Assembly: GCA_022799355.1 (NCBI GenBank)
Contig: JAAWOG010000014.1
Span: 1 to 64,000 of the forward strand
Reading direction: 5' to 3'
Source: Lachnospiraceae bacterium
GTDB taxonomy: Bacteria > Bacillota > Clostridia > Lachnospirales > Lachnospiraceae
Length of the DNA: 64,000 bases
Positions within the stretch are counted from its first letter, which is position 1. Each line of letters opens with the position of its first letter. Under the pieces are notes generated by a model, which saw nothing but the letters and a program-made list of their open reading frames with translations, had not been told where the DNA came from and did not search any database. Below are positions 16,549 through 25,333 of the stretch, one piece after another. The position numbers and the translations under genes were made by a program.

Positions 16549-17802
16549 TCACAGCATATGAATAAATATTCCGCTGCGCAGCTTCGGCTCAAACCAGGTG
16601 GATTTCGGCGGCATCAGGCGTCCCGCGTCCGCCACCGCGAAGAGTTCCCGGATATCCGTCGGGTACAGCGCAAAAGCTGCCCGGCAGTCCTCCCCGCATC
16701 TTCTCTCCAGCTCATCGAGCCCCCGAATCCCCCCGACAAAATCGATCCGCTTATCCGTTTTGGGATCTTCAATGCCAAAAAACGGCGCAAGCACCCTTGT
16801 CTGTAAAATGGAGACATCCAGATTCCCCACCGGATCTTCCGAAAAACAATGAGGCTTTGCCCTCAGCCTGTACCAGCTTCCGTCCAGATACAGGGAAAAT
16901 TCTCCTTTCTTTGCCGGCCTGCGGATATCTGATGTTCCCTCTTTTGAACAGATCAGTTTTTCCACGGTAAAATCCGCTTCCAGTTTCCGCAGCAGTTCCT
17001 CCACACCCATTCCGCCCAAATCTTTCAGCACCCTGTTGTAATCCAGAATACAAAGTTCCTCCTCCGGAAACAGCACCGACAAAAAGAAGTTAAACTCTTC
17101 CTCTCCCGTATAGTCCCGCAGCCCTTCCCTGCGCTTTAAGCCCACTCTGACCGCAGATGCACAGCGGTGATGCCCATCCGCAATATAGACCGCCTCCATC
17201 TTTTCAAACGCTTTCCTGACCGCCTGCTGGCTCTCCTCATCCGCCACCTGCCAAACCCGATGCCGGACGCCGTCCTCCGAAACCCAGTCATACAGCGCAT
17301 CCGCCGCCGTCTTTTTCTCCATAATCTCCCGCAGCTTCGGGCACTGCCTGTATGCTAAAAAAATCGGTCCCGTCTGGGCATTGCAGGTATCCACATGGCA
17401 GATCCTGTCCTGCTCCTTATCCGCCCTTGTGTTCTCATGCTTTTTGATCACCTGCTTCTCATAATCGTCGATGGAAGCGCACGCCACAAACCCATGCTGC
17501 GTCCGCCCCTCCATGGTCAGCGCGTAGATATAATACATGGGCTTATCTTCCGTCACATAATCCCCCGCCGCGATCCGCCCATCGAGCAGTTCCTTTGCCT
17601 TTATGTAAACCCGCTCATCATACGTATCCACACTCTCATCGAAGGAAGTCTCCGCCCTGTCGATGGCCAGAAAGGAATCCGGGTTTTTCTTCACAATCTC
17701 CGCCGCCTCTCTCCTGTTATACACATCATAGGGCAGCGCCGCAATCTTCTCCACTTTTTCCGGCACCGGCCTTACCGCCCGGAACATTCTGATATCCGCC
17801 AT
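16549..17802 (-). CDS. DUF1015 family protein
   Basis: A protein of about 417 residues recognisable as DUF1015 by PYDVYNR, the HENTRADKE stretch, the ADGHHRCASA motif and the C-terminal MPPKSTWFEPKLRSG. Function is unknown. In related genomes I recall this family next to serC/serA, although here those genes are about 13 kb away. ATG 17802 (MADIRMFRAVRP) is chosen because AGGCGG sits eight bases upstream; the open frame runs further to 17937 without a ribosome site. Confidence 0.88.
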   Translation of the reverse strand: MADIRMFRAVRPVPEKVEKIAALPYDVYNRREAAEIVKKNPDSFLAIDRAETSFDESVDTYDERVYIKAKELLDGRIAAGDYVTEDKPMYYIYALTMEGRTQHGFVACASIDDYEKQVIKKHENTRADKEQDRICHVDTCNAQTGPIFLAYRQCPKLREIMEKKTAADALYDWVSEDGVRHRVWQVADEESQQAVRKAFEKMEAVYIADGHHRCASAVRVGLKRREGLRDYTGEEEFNFFLSVLFPEEELCILDYNRVLKDLGGMGVEELLRKLEADFTVEKLICSKEGTSDIRRPAKKGEFSLYLDGSWYRLRAKPHCFSEDPVGNLDVSILQTRVLAPFFGIEDPKTDKRIDFVGGIRGLDELERRCGEDCRAAFALYPTDIRELFAVADAGRLMPPKSTWFEPKLRSGIFIHML

Positions 17803-17971
17803 AGTCATTTCCGCCTTGTCATACTTTTGGCAGCCGCCGTTTTTTCCACGCCATTCTCCCGTTTTGCGGAACATGGAGGCAGCAGCCCGAATCATTCGCT
17901 TATATATTAGTTTATCAAAATAAACTATACAACACAAGATTTCGGTGTTAAAATAATGAAAGAGTATATAA

Positions 17972-18183
17972 CAATGTCATTTTGTTAACATTACCGGACG
18001 CGGGGAGAGAGATAAAATACTCCGTCGCCACGCTTCCGCTCGGCAAAAAGCGTAACGGACACTAAGCGCATGAGAAATTTTCCATGAAAATTCCTCATTT
18101 GCTAAGTGCCGACGCTTTTTAACGGGCTCCTTGAGCATTTTATCTCTCTCCCTGCTGAATAAATGGCTTAACTAAATACATTG
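17972..18183 (-). repeat. Nested-palindrome element, copy B
   Basis: A 212-bp element in the opposite orientation to copy A. The outer ends are CAATGTCATTTTG and CTAAATACATTG. Its long inner arms (about 17999-18021 and 18133-18155) pair almost perfectly although their variable part (GAGAGA/TCTCTC) differs from copy A (GGAACA/TGTTCC). The central hairpin shares the AAAAAGCGTCGGCACTT start with copies A and C. No clear target duplication is seen. It fills the 427-base gap between two divergently read genes. Confidence 0.82.
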
Positions 18184-18229
18184 ACCACTATAATATTATT
18201 AAAAAATAATTCTGACAGGAGATTTTAAT

Positions 18230-18514
18230 ATGACAACGGAAGACAGAGAAATGTTCAACCGCATCAGAGAATATGCCGAAAAAGCCCTGGAGGGCTTCGA
18301 CACCGATCCGCAGAAAACCCCGATTTCTTTCCAGCTTCAAAAACTCCGCCCTATAATGCAGGAGCTTGCAATGGAAAAGCAGATGTCCGTGGAAGATATT
18401 TTTATCAAATATATGGACCTGGCAAGCGAGGATGCCGTGGAGAGAGAAAAACAGTTTCAGGAAAATCTGGACAGCGACAACAGCTTTTCGGGACGGGCAA
18501 ACCGGATGGAATAA
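18230..18514 (+). CDS. Small conserved-looking hypothetical protein
   Basis: A 94-residue acidic soluble protein that I do not recognise. It is mostly helical in appearance, with many Glu, Lys and Met residues, and has no signal peptide, membrane segment or cysteine. AGGAG lies nine bases before the ATG, and a GC-rich hairpin follows the stop, so it reads as a genuine gene. It is one of the few plus-strand genes in this part of the window and sits right beside palindromic element B. Confidence 0.7.
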   Translation: MTTEDREMFNRIREYAEKALEGFDTDPQKTPISFQLQKLRPIMQELAMEKQMSVEDIFIKYMDLASEDAVEREKQFQENLDSDNSFSGRANRME

Positions 18515-18526
18515 ATTTTTCTATCT

Positions 18527-18550
18527 GCCGGGACTGCTATCAGTCCCGGC
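18527..18550. terminator. Hairpin between convergent genes
   Basis: A perfect 10-bp stem (GCCGGGACTG/CAGTCCCGGC) with a four-base loop follows the 18230-18514 gene and faces the convergent DUF1622 gene. Only a weak pyrimidine run follows on the plus strand, so it may stop transcription inefficiently or protect the 3' end. Confidence 0.55.
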
Positions 18551-18587
18551 TCCCTCTCAGGATATCATCAAATTTTTCGCCCGGGGT

Positions 18588-18908
18588 TCACTGCCCTTCT
18601 TTTTCTATCTTGATTTCCCAATGAATCAGAAACGTCAAGGCCGCGCGCACCGCAATAATCGCTGCAACCAGCGCAACTTCCGATAATTCCCTGACAATAA
18701 CCGTACGCAGAATTTCACTGCCCAGTTTAAATTCCAGCCCCATTGCCATCCCCTGGGCAAGCTGCAGCCTCACATCAGGCGCACGGCGTAGATAACTTAT
18801 CACACCCTTAATCCCCGATATAACAATAATGGCCATCCCCACTGATTCAAATCCATGTATGGAAATGGATGCTAATGTTTCCAATATCGCAGCAAATGTC
18901 TCATTCAT
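18588..18908 (-). CDS. DUF1622 family membrane protein
   Basis: A 106-residue membrane protein with three predicted helices (about 8-38, 52-70 and 76-98). The stretches LQLAQGMAMGLEFKLGSEILRTV and VALVAAIIAVRAALTFLIHWE are characteristic of DUF1622, an uncharacterised inner-membrane family. It stands alone, convergent with the preceding small gene. About 200 bases upstream of it (18909-19106) hold no feature I can identify. Confidence 0.82.
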   Translation of the reverse strand: MNETFAAILETLASISIHGFESVGMAIIVISGIKGVISYLRRAPDVRLQLAQGMAMGLEFKLGSEILRTVIVRELSEVALVAAIIAVRAALTFLIHWEIKIEKEGQ

Positions 18909-19106
18909 ATCATTTTTCCTTTCAACTGATCATACTCTTTTTCTCTTATGCAACTGTTCTGACCATTCATTATTTACAATACCCTGTTCCGCAAATCATA
19001 ACCAACAATACTGTCCTTCTCCTCAAAACTGTCACAGACTGCCTTGATTATTCCCATCTGGTATCAAATACCTATCCTATTGGCGTATTTCATGCCATTC
19101 CCTACT

Positions 19107-20612
19107 TTATTCTATCCTTATATACCTCCTGTTTTTAGTGGCTGCTGTGCAGGTTAATCTTTTCATCGCCACCAGTTCATTCAGCAACTGCCTTGTTCTT
19201 GGTCCTTTTAATCCTATTTTTTCAGCAATCTCTTCTGTCTTATACAATACTTTTAATTCCATGCACGCAAGTATCTGTTTCTGCCTTTCAGATAACAACA
19301 TCTCTTGCATTTCTGCTGATTTTTCTGCTGATTCTGCTGATTTTTTTGCTGATTGTTTTCCATTTTCCGGAACCATTCTAAGATAAAGCGTCACCTGATT
19401 AAGAGTAGTATCTTCTATCAATTCCGGTTTCACCCATCCTTCTTCTTTCCAAGTTGCCAATATGGAGGGAAATCCGGAACCTGCATTGTCACCAAATCCA
19501 ACCATTCTAAGCATGGTCTGCATATGTGGATTCCTTGATTTTGAATTTCCACCCCGGTAAATATCCTCTAAAGGAAGCTTCAAAATGCCCGGATTCGTAA
19601 ACTCAAAGCCATCGGACTTTTTTATCACTTTCAAAACACCTGCATCCATCAAATAATCAGCATGTATAATAAGGTTTACAAATGCCTCCCTCACTGCTTT
19701 GTGTATCGGAGTTTCATCTATACGCTGTATTCCCTCAAGTTTAAATGGTTTCTTCAAATCCTCTGTTAATTTAGGCGTTACTTTAGTAAAAAAATTAAAA
19801 AGATTATTCTCCCATGTTCCATCATAGGTAATTCTGTCATTCCAGCGAATATCCATTGTAATTTCGCTTTCGTTGCGATAATCCATAAAAATATTGTCAA
19901 ACTCGTCCCGTACGGCAAGTCCATCACCAAACATCATAAGACCGGCAAGTGTCAATCCCTCCTTGCCCTCTCTTCTATCTTTTCTGTATCCACCAAGTTT
20001 TTCCAGAAATGATTTATCGTTAAGGGAATTCCAGACATGTCCATCATTCCTGATCTCAAAAATTTGTCGGTATTTCCGCAATGTCTCCTTGTCAACATCA
20101 TCCATTGTATAGTATTCTAAAATCATCCCATCATTGCCATCCGGGTTTTGGTCACGAATCATTCCTCTGATTTCATATTCCGTTGCGTGATAGTCACCTT
20201 CGTTATTTCGCTTAAATGTCCCTTTATATGGATTCTCGCCAACATAAATCGGGCGCATTTTATAATCAGCTCTCGGCACTTTAATCACAATCAGGCTAAT
20301 ACCAAACTCTTCCACAATAAATACATCTTCATCCTTCAGAATATTACGGTTGACCTTACTGCTGTTAATGGTGTTCCAAAAATCCTCTACCTGTTTCTTT
20401 GTATTTTGAATTCCCTGTATCATATATCTTTCTTCCGAAAGCGTTTTCCTTTTATCTTCCTTCACACCAAGAATGATATAGCCGCCTTTGGTATTGGCAA
20501 AAGCAGAATACGACTCATAAGCAGAACGTGGCACATTGTTCCCCGCTTCTTTGCACTCTATATCTATTTTTTCACCTTTATATATTAACTGTTTTAATTC
20601 CTGCATGTTCAT
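19107..20612 (-). CDS. AlbA_2 (Schlafen-like)/GHKL ATPase/winged-helix protein
   Basis: A 501-residue protein of the COG2865 type. The N-terminal AlbA_2 domain (about 1-130) has DIECKEAGNNVP and FANTKGGYIILGV. A GHKL ATPase-like part (about 290-400) contains EAFVNLIIHADY and NPGILKLPLEDI, and the end is a winged helix (about 440-500). A charged linker repeats KSAE/SAE units near 420. Such proteins are usually regulators, and some AlbA_2/Schlafen proteins belong to antiphage or tRNA-cleaving systems; the role here is unknown. Base composition is clearly more AT-rich than its neighbours, which suggests horizontal transfer. Confidence 0.85.
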   Translation of the reverse strand: MNMQELKQLIYKGEKIDIECKEAGNNVPRSAYESYSAFANTKGGYIILGVKEDKRKTLSEERYMIQGIQNTKKQVEDFWNTINSSKVNRNILKDEDVFIVEEFGISLIVIKVPRADYKMRPIYVGENPYKGTFKRNNEGDYHATEYEIRGMIRDQNPDGNDGMILEYYTMDDVDKETLRKYRQIFEIRNDGHVWNSLNDKSFLEKLGGYRKDRREGKEGLTLAGLMMFGDGLAVRDEFDNIFMDYRNESEITMDIRWNDRITYDGTWENNLFNFFTKVTPKLTEDLKKPFKLEGIQRIDETPIHKAVREAFVNLIIHADYLMDAGVLKVIKKSDGFEFTNPGILKLPLEDIYRGGNSKSRNPHMQTMLRMVGFGDNAGSGFPSILATWKEEGWVKPELIEDTTLNQVTLYLRMVPENGKQSAKKSAESAEKSAEMQEMLLSERQKQILACMELKVLYKTEEIAEKIGLKGPRTRQLLNELVAMKRLTCTAATKNRRYIRIE

Positions 20613-20682
20613 AAAACATCACCTGCCTAATCTTTATATGTGATATAAAATCAACATCAAATTTACAAATCCATCTTAATAG

Positions 20683-20796
20683 TTATTTAATAAATATATA
20701 CACATGATAAAACCCTTTTCCGAAATCTAATGCCCGAAAAGAATGCTTTATATCCGGATAATCTATAACCATATTGGAACCATGATAAACAATCAT
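20683..20796 (-). pseudogene. Truncated DUF3990 gene
   Basis: The frame starts at an ATG that overlaps the DUF3791 stop by four bases (ATGA). It encodes a good DUF3990 N-terminus: MIVYHGSNMVIDYPD, then ALDFGKGFY. It then loses similarity and stops after 37 residues, where the family normally exceeds about 150. The rest of the gene is missing, so this is probably a remnant of a two-gene unit. Confidence 0.7.
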
Positions 20797-21008
20797 ATGG
20801 ATATCCCCCTGACTTCAAAATATTCCCTGATATCTTCAATAATATATCCGGTACTCTGCGTGTGAAGCATTTCATAATTAGGAACTAAAAAGCCCATAAT
20901 GCAATTCGTACTTTTCATCTTTCTATATACTTCGGAAGGATTTTGCTTCCAATGATTTGCACATGCATGAATCATATATATCACAAATGAAAATATATCT
21001 TTATTCAT
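20793..21008 (-). CDS. DUF3791 family protein
   Basis: A 71-residue protein matching DUF3791: FVIYMIHACANHWKQNPSEVY, then PNYEMLHTQSTGYIIEDIREY. ATG 21008 is preferred because GGAAAGGGA precedes it; the longer frame from 21062 has no ribosome site. DUF3791 and DUF3990 genes often form a pair that resembles a toxin-antitoxin unit, but the mechanism is not established. Here the partner is truncated. The region is AT-rich and looks acquired. Confidence 0.82.
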   Translation of the reverse strand: MNKDIFSFVIYMIHACANHWKQNPSEVYRKMKSTNCIMGFLVPNYEMLHTQSTGYIIEDIREYFEVRGISI

Positions 21009-21186
21009 GGTTTTATTTCCCTTTCCTTCATGATCATCCCGATTCAGGAACAAATATATCATTTATTTTATCATGAATATATCGAAATATCTATTTCATA
21101 TTATCCAATTCCACCATATTTATATATCTTTGTCCCTCATGCCGGCTTACTCCCCGCCTGTTTCAAGCCGCCCCTGTCAGGCGCAC

Positions 21187-21250
21187 AAAAAACCTCCCGC
21201 GTCAACCACCAATGTTATTTAGTTAACATTAGCGTCAACCACGGGAGGCT
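21187..21250 (-). terminator. Terminator of the purine permease gene
   Basis: Read on the minus strand, a CCTCCCG/CGGGAGG stem at the base of a longer hairpin is followed by TTTTTT, just after the permease stop. The loop holds a nested AATGTTA/TAACATT palindrome (about 21211-21230) that resembles the outer hairpin of the dispersed palindromic elements. An 11-bp direct repeat (GCGTCAACCAC) is present in the same structure. Confidence 0.8.
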
Positions 21251-21262
21251 TTATCAGTTATT

Positions 21263-22660
21263 TTAATGTGTTACAAAGAACATCACCGCGAACAGCACAC
21301 CGATCACCCAGGTACCAACCCTGATCTCCTTTGCCCTGCCCGAAAACAGAGTGATAAAAATATAAGAGATAATACCAAAAGCGATACCATAGGAAATATT
21401 GTAAGCCATCGGCATCATCGCCACGGTCAAAAACGCCGGCACGGCGGTATCCGCATTCAACCAGTCAATATTCCTGACACAGTTCATCATCAGCACGCCC
21501 ACATAGATCAGCGCCGCCGCCGTCGCACAGCCCGGCACAAGCGCCGCAAGAGGGCTGAAAAACATGGCGATAAAGAACAGAGCGCCCGTTACCATGGAGG
21601 ACAAACCCGTCCTGCCGCCCTCTGCCACGCCCGCGGAAGATTCCACAAAGGTTGTAACGGTGGAAGTGCCGCACACCGCGCCGCAGGTGGTTGCAATCGC
21701 ATCCGCCAGCATAGCCTTGTCCATGTTGGGCACCTTGCCTTCCTTTGTCAGAAGGTCCCCTCTTGCGCAGGCACCATAAAGCGTTCCCAGCGTATCGAAC
21801 ATGTCCACCAGACAGAAAGCAAGAGCCGTTGTGATCACCAGCACGATCAGCTCCGCCTGAGAATGCTCTGCCAGATATGCGGAAAAATCAAACCCTTCCG
21901 TAAATACCTTGCCAAAGGCCTGGGTGCCGAAATCACCGAAAGCAGTCAGCGGATTAAAGCTTAACGTCTCACCGAACCCCTCATAAAAACCGGGAACCGT
22001 AAAGCCCAGAATATAATAAGCTGCTGCGCCCCCCACAATACCGAGCAGCACGGAACCCTTCACACCGCGTTTGGACATAACGGCGATCGCGATCACGCTT
22101 CCCAGCGTCACAAGAATCGGCATCACCGAGCCCCATGTGGCGGTTCCCGAAAAAACATTGAGGGAAACCAGATTTACACAGGTGGCCGCATCGTTTACAA
22201 TGATTCCGGCATTCTGCAGACCGATGAAAGCGATAAACAGGCCGATTCCGGCAGGAATCGCCACCCTCACCTGATCCGGGATCGCCTCAAAGATCTTTTC
22301 CCGAAGCCCCGTCACCGTTAAGATGATAAAGATAATGCCGTCCACCAGCACCAGTACCAGCGCATTGGCATAACTCAGCCCGAAGCCAAAACATACGGTA
22401 TACACAAAAAACGCGTTCAGCCCCATACCGGAAGCCTGCGCCAGCGGCAGATTGGCAAGCACGCCGATCAGTATCGTACCGATCACAGCGGAGATCGCTG
22501 TCGCAATATAGATCGCATTGTAGGACACGGTGCCCAGATCGGAAAACATGCCGGCATTTACCATCAGGATATATGCCATCGCCATAAATGTTGTCAACCC
22601 CGCAAGTACCTCGGTTCTGACGGTGGAACCTTTTTCTTTCACCTTGAAGAAATTCTCCAT
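21263..22660 (-). CDS. NCS2-family purine permease (guanine/hypoxanthine type)
   Basis: A 465-residue membrane protein with about 12 helices, of the AzgA/PbuG branch of the NCS2 family. The N-terminus TEVLAGLTTFMAMAYILMVN, the QASGMGLNAFFVYTV motif and the DMFDTLGTL segment are typical. Members import guanine, hypoxanthine or adenine by proton symport. A guanine-class riboswitch directly upstream indicates guanine/hypoxanthine as the regulated ligand and supports that substrate. GGAGGAG precedes the ATG. A strong terminator follows, so the gene is probably monocistronic. Confidence 0.93.
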   Translation of the reverse strand: MENFFKVKEKGSTVRTEVLAGLTTFMAMAYILMVNAGMFSDLGTVSYNAIYIATAISAVIGTILIGVLANLPLAQASGMGLNAFFVYTVCFGFGLSYANALVLVLVDGIIFIILTVTGLREKIFEAIPDQVRVAIPAGIGLFIAFIGLQNAGIIVNDAATCVNLVSLNVFSGTATWGSVMPILVTLGSVIAIAVMSKRGVKGSVLLGIVGGAAAYYILGFTVPGFYEGFGETLSFNPLTAFGDFGTQAFGKVFTEGFDFSAYLAEHSQAELIVLVITTALAFCLVDMFDTLGTLYGACARGDLLTKEGKVPNMDKAMLADAIATTCGAVCGTSTVTTFVESSAGVAEGGRTGLSSMVTGALFFIAMFFSPLAALVPGCATAAALIYVGVLMMNCVRNIDWLNADTAVPAFLTVAMMPMAYNISYGIAFGIISYIFITLFSGRAKEIRVGTWVIGVLFAVMFFVTH

Positions 22661-22745
22661 ATTCTTTTCTTCTCCTCCTTTGATAGGTGTGAGGAAAAGC
22701 TTATCGAAATCGTATCGGGAAAAAGATACATCTTTTGTACTTCAT

Positions 22746-22822
22746 CTTTTCTTCCGGTAGTCAGATATTTACGGTATCTGGTAGAAACTCCGGAACCATA
22801 TTATCCGGATTATATCGAAAAG
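22746..22822 (-). ncRNA. Purine riboswitch, guanine class
   Basis: The minus strand contains the full purine aptamer core: TATAATCC, ATATGG, GGAGTTTCTACC, then ACCGTAAAT and CTGACTACC. P1 is formed by CTTTTC and GAAAAG. The base that selects the ligand is C (in GACTAC), as in guanine/hypoxanthine riboswitches, rather than the U of adenine ones. The P1 3' strand can instead pair with ATCTTTTTCC just downstream, which may be the switching alternative. It lies about 85 bases before the NCS2 permease gene. Confidence 0.94.
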
Positions 22823-22924
22823 CCCTTTCCTGAGTTTATAAAAATTTTATAATTGCTACGTTCCAAGTATAACATGCGCCGGATATCCCCACAATCGTCA
22901 TATGTTACAAAGTTATCATAAAAT

Positions 22925-24445
22925 TCAGATAATAATACAGATCATCTTCCCATTGCTCTCATTGACGATTCTCTGCATCGTATCCTGAAGTTTTAACTGA
23001 CATTCATCACCCATCATACCGATTTTTCCGTGAATACCGTCCTGCACAAGCTGTTCCACGGTCTTCCCGAAAATATTTGTCTCCCAGATTCCCTCTTCCG
23101 CCTGCTCCTCGGCTTTGATAAACTCGATCAGATCCTTTGCCTGCTCCTCCGTGCCGACGATCGGCGCAATCTCCGTCTCGATATTGGCGCGGATCATATG
23201 GATAGAGGGACTTTCCGCCTTGATCTTCACGCCGTATTTGTTGCCGTGCCTGATAATCTCCGGCTCCTCCAAAGAAATCTCACCCTTCTCCGGCGCCACT
23301 ACGCCGTAGCCCTTTCTCCTGACGCATTCCAGCGCCTCTTCCACCTTCACATACTCCCGTTTCATCGCCGCAAATTCCCGGAGAAGCTGCATAAGCTGGA
23401 ACTCGTTCTCCACCCTCTGCCCCATCATCTCACTGAGCAGTTCATAATAATAACTTTCCTCCACTTCCAGCGCGATCCGTATCGTGCCATCCGCCAGGGA
23501 AATCTGCTCTAACTTTACATTGTTGATATAGGGGCTCTCCAGCACAAGATCCTGTTTCATAAACTGATGCATCGTGCTGACGGTCCTCATCAGCTCCCGC
23601 ACCGTTTCGATCAGCGCCTGCTTCATCTCATGCTCATAGGGCAGCATCTCCACCCATCTGGGCATATAAAACTCAATCTGGGACACCGGGAACTCATAGA
23701 GCGCTTCCTGCAGAATCTGCTGCACATCCCCCTGCTTCATCTGTTCGCAGTTCACCGGCAGCACCGCCACATGATAGGTTTCCTCCAACTCCCTTGCCGT
23801 CTGCCTTGTCTCCTCACTGTAGGGTTTTGCTGAATTTAAAATGATCAGGAAGGGCTTGCCCATCTGTCTTAACTCCTGTGCCGTGCGCTCCTCCGCTTCC
23901 CTGTATTCATTTCTTCCAAACTCCCCGAAACTGCCGTCGGAAAAAACGGCAATGCCTATTGTGGAGTGATCCTTGATCACCTTCTCCGTTCCGATCTCCG
24001 CCGCCTGCGTAAAAGGAATCTCCTCCTCAAACCAGGGCGTCTTTACCATCCGCTCCACATCTTCTTCCATCGCGCCCGCCGCCCCGGGAATCATAAAGCC
24101 AACGCAGTCCACCAGGCGGACCTTCATATTGATCCCGTCCTGCAGGCTGATCTCGGCTGCCTCCTGAGGAATAAACTTCGGCTCCGTTGTCGTGATTGTT
24201 TTCCCGGTACCGCTCTGGGGCATTTCATCCAGCGCCCGCAGCCTCTCATGCTCATTTTCCATATAGGGCAGCACAAGGAGGTCCATAAACCGTTTGATAA
24301 ATGTGGATTTTCCTGTTCTGACAGGTCCCACCACGCCCAGATAGATCTCCCCGTCCGTCCGGAATTTAATGTCCCGGTATAAATTAAATTCTTTCTCTTT
24401 TCCTGCGGCTTCCCCCGCCGCCACTGCCGTATTCAAATGTTCCAT
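22925..24445 (-). CDS. spoIVA: Stage IV sporulation protein A (spore coat ATPase)
   Basis: A 506-residue ATPase that polymerises on the forespore surface to anchor the spore coat. It has a Walker A loop (GPVRTGKST, about 40-48), a switch-like VDCVGFMIPGA stretch, the NSAKPYSEET motif, and a C-terminal end MICIII like that of known SpoIVA. B. subtilis SpoIVA is 492 residues. ATG 24445 (MEHLNTAV) is used because GGAGGGG lies just upstream. An inverted repeat (24452-24466 and 24489-24503) encloses that ribosome site. A CATACA box at 24512-24517 could be a sigma-E -10, but no clear -35 is seen. Confidence 0.95.
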   Translation of the reverse strand: MEHLNTAVAAGEAAGKEKEFNLYRDIKFRTDGEIYLGVVGPVRTGKSTFIKRFMDLLVLPYMENEHERLRALDEMPQSGTGKTITTTEPKFIPQEAAEISLQDGINMKVRLVDCVGFMIPGAAGAMEEDVERMVKTPWFEEEIPFTQAAEIGTEKVIKDHSTIGIAVFSDGSFGEFGRNEYREAEERTAQELRQMGKPFLIILNSAKPYSEETRQTARELEETYHVAVLPVNCEQMKQGDVQQILQEALYEFPVSQIEFYMPRWVEMLPYEHEMKQALIETVRELMRTVSTMHQFMKQDLVLESPYINNVKLEQISLADGTIRIALEVEESYYYELLSEMMGQRVENEFQLMQLLREFAAMKREYVKVEEALECVRRKGYGVVAPEKGEISLEEPEIIRHGNKYGVKIKAESPSIHMIRANIETEIAPIVGTEEQAKDLIEFIKAEEQAEEGIWETNIFGKTVEQLVQDGIHGKIGMMGDECQLKLQDTMQRIVNESNGKMICIII

Positions 24446-24551
24446 AAAAATCCCCTCCATAAACTGCCTGATTACCATTATCTTGTAACAGTTTATGAAG
24501 GGGATAGTGCCTGTATGACTTTAAATTATAATTGCCTGATATCGGCATCGC

Positions 24552-25262
24552 TCAGAACTCATAAGTCCTGCCTTCTTCCCGCAGCGAAACCATGTTTTTC
24601 ACCTGCGGCCTTTTTGCCAGATACGTCCTGATAATCTCAGGATGTTTCCAGAAATGCATCGGAAACACGGCTTTTGCCTCCGCCGTCTCCAAAAAAATAT
24701 CCATGCCGTCAAAAGCAAACTCCTCCTGTCTGGGATCAAGGGGAACAAAGGCGATATCAAAACGCCGCCCTCTGATCCGATCCATCTCCCGGCGGAAATT
24801 TGCTTCCATATTATTGTTGTGAGCTTTCGTCTCCTCCGCCCATTTCCAGAGATTTAAGTCGCCTGCATGATAAAAGCGGTACTTTTTATCTCCCTCCGAA
24901 ACCGTAACAAGATATGCCACGCCTGCGTCCGTAGAACGCAGCGTCTCTACCACAGCTTCATCCTCTTCCAGGCGATAAACCTCGTGGGCTTTTACGAACA
25001 GCAGCTCATGTTCTTTCCCGATAAGTTCCTCCGCCTGCTTTCTGCGGATATCTTTTGAGAGCACATAGGTAATGCCCTGCCTTCCATGCTGCAGTGCATA
25101 AATCTCTTTGTTGTAATGATCCTGATGACTGTGGCTGACAAATACGATCAGCTTTTTTTCCGGTAAAAACACCGGCAGCTTCCCGGTGTAGTAGTCAAAG
25201 AGCAGATAATGCCCTTTTGTCTCCGCCAGAAAGCCGCTGTGTCCCAAATAGGTAATTTTCAT
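24552..25262 (-). CDS. MBL-fold metal-dependent hydrolase
   Basis: A 236-residue metallo-beta-lactamase-fold protein related to the UlaG-like/YtkL group. It opens with MKITYLGHSGFL, has the metal motif HSHQDH near residues 50-55, and further ligands in YHAGDLNLW and FPMHFWKHPE. ATG 25262 is chosen because GGAGAG lies about 10 bases ahead; the open frame upstream has no ribosome site. Substrate is unknown. It follows the ECF S-component gene at a short distance and may be co-transcribed. Confidence 0.85.
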   Translation of the reverse strand: MKITYLGHSGFLAETKGHYLLFDYYTGKLPVFLPEKKLIVFVSHSHQDHYNKEIYALQHGRQGITYVLSKDIRRKQAEELIGKEHELLFVKAHEVYRLEEDEAVVETLRSTDAGVAYLVTVSEGDKKYRFYHAGDLNLWKWAEETKAHNNNMEANFRREMDRIRGRRFDIAFVPLDPRQEEFAFDGMDIFLETAEAKAVFPMHFWKHPEIIRTYLAKRPQVKNMVSLREEGRTYEF

Positions 25263-25333
25263 GCCGTTTTCACTCTCCATGCGCCGTATTTTATGCCGAT
25301 ACGGCGCCGTGTGGGTTGTTTTTCCTTCTATCC

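Noticed and set aside
18909-19106. Search for a gene or RNA in the 200-base gap
   Set aside because: No frame with a ribosome site, no stable hairpin and no recognisable promoter pair. I see nothing to report in it.
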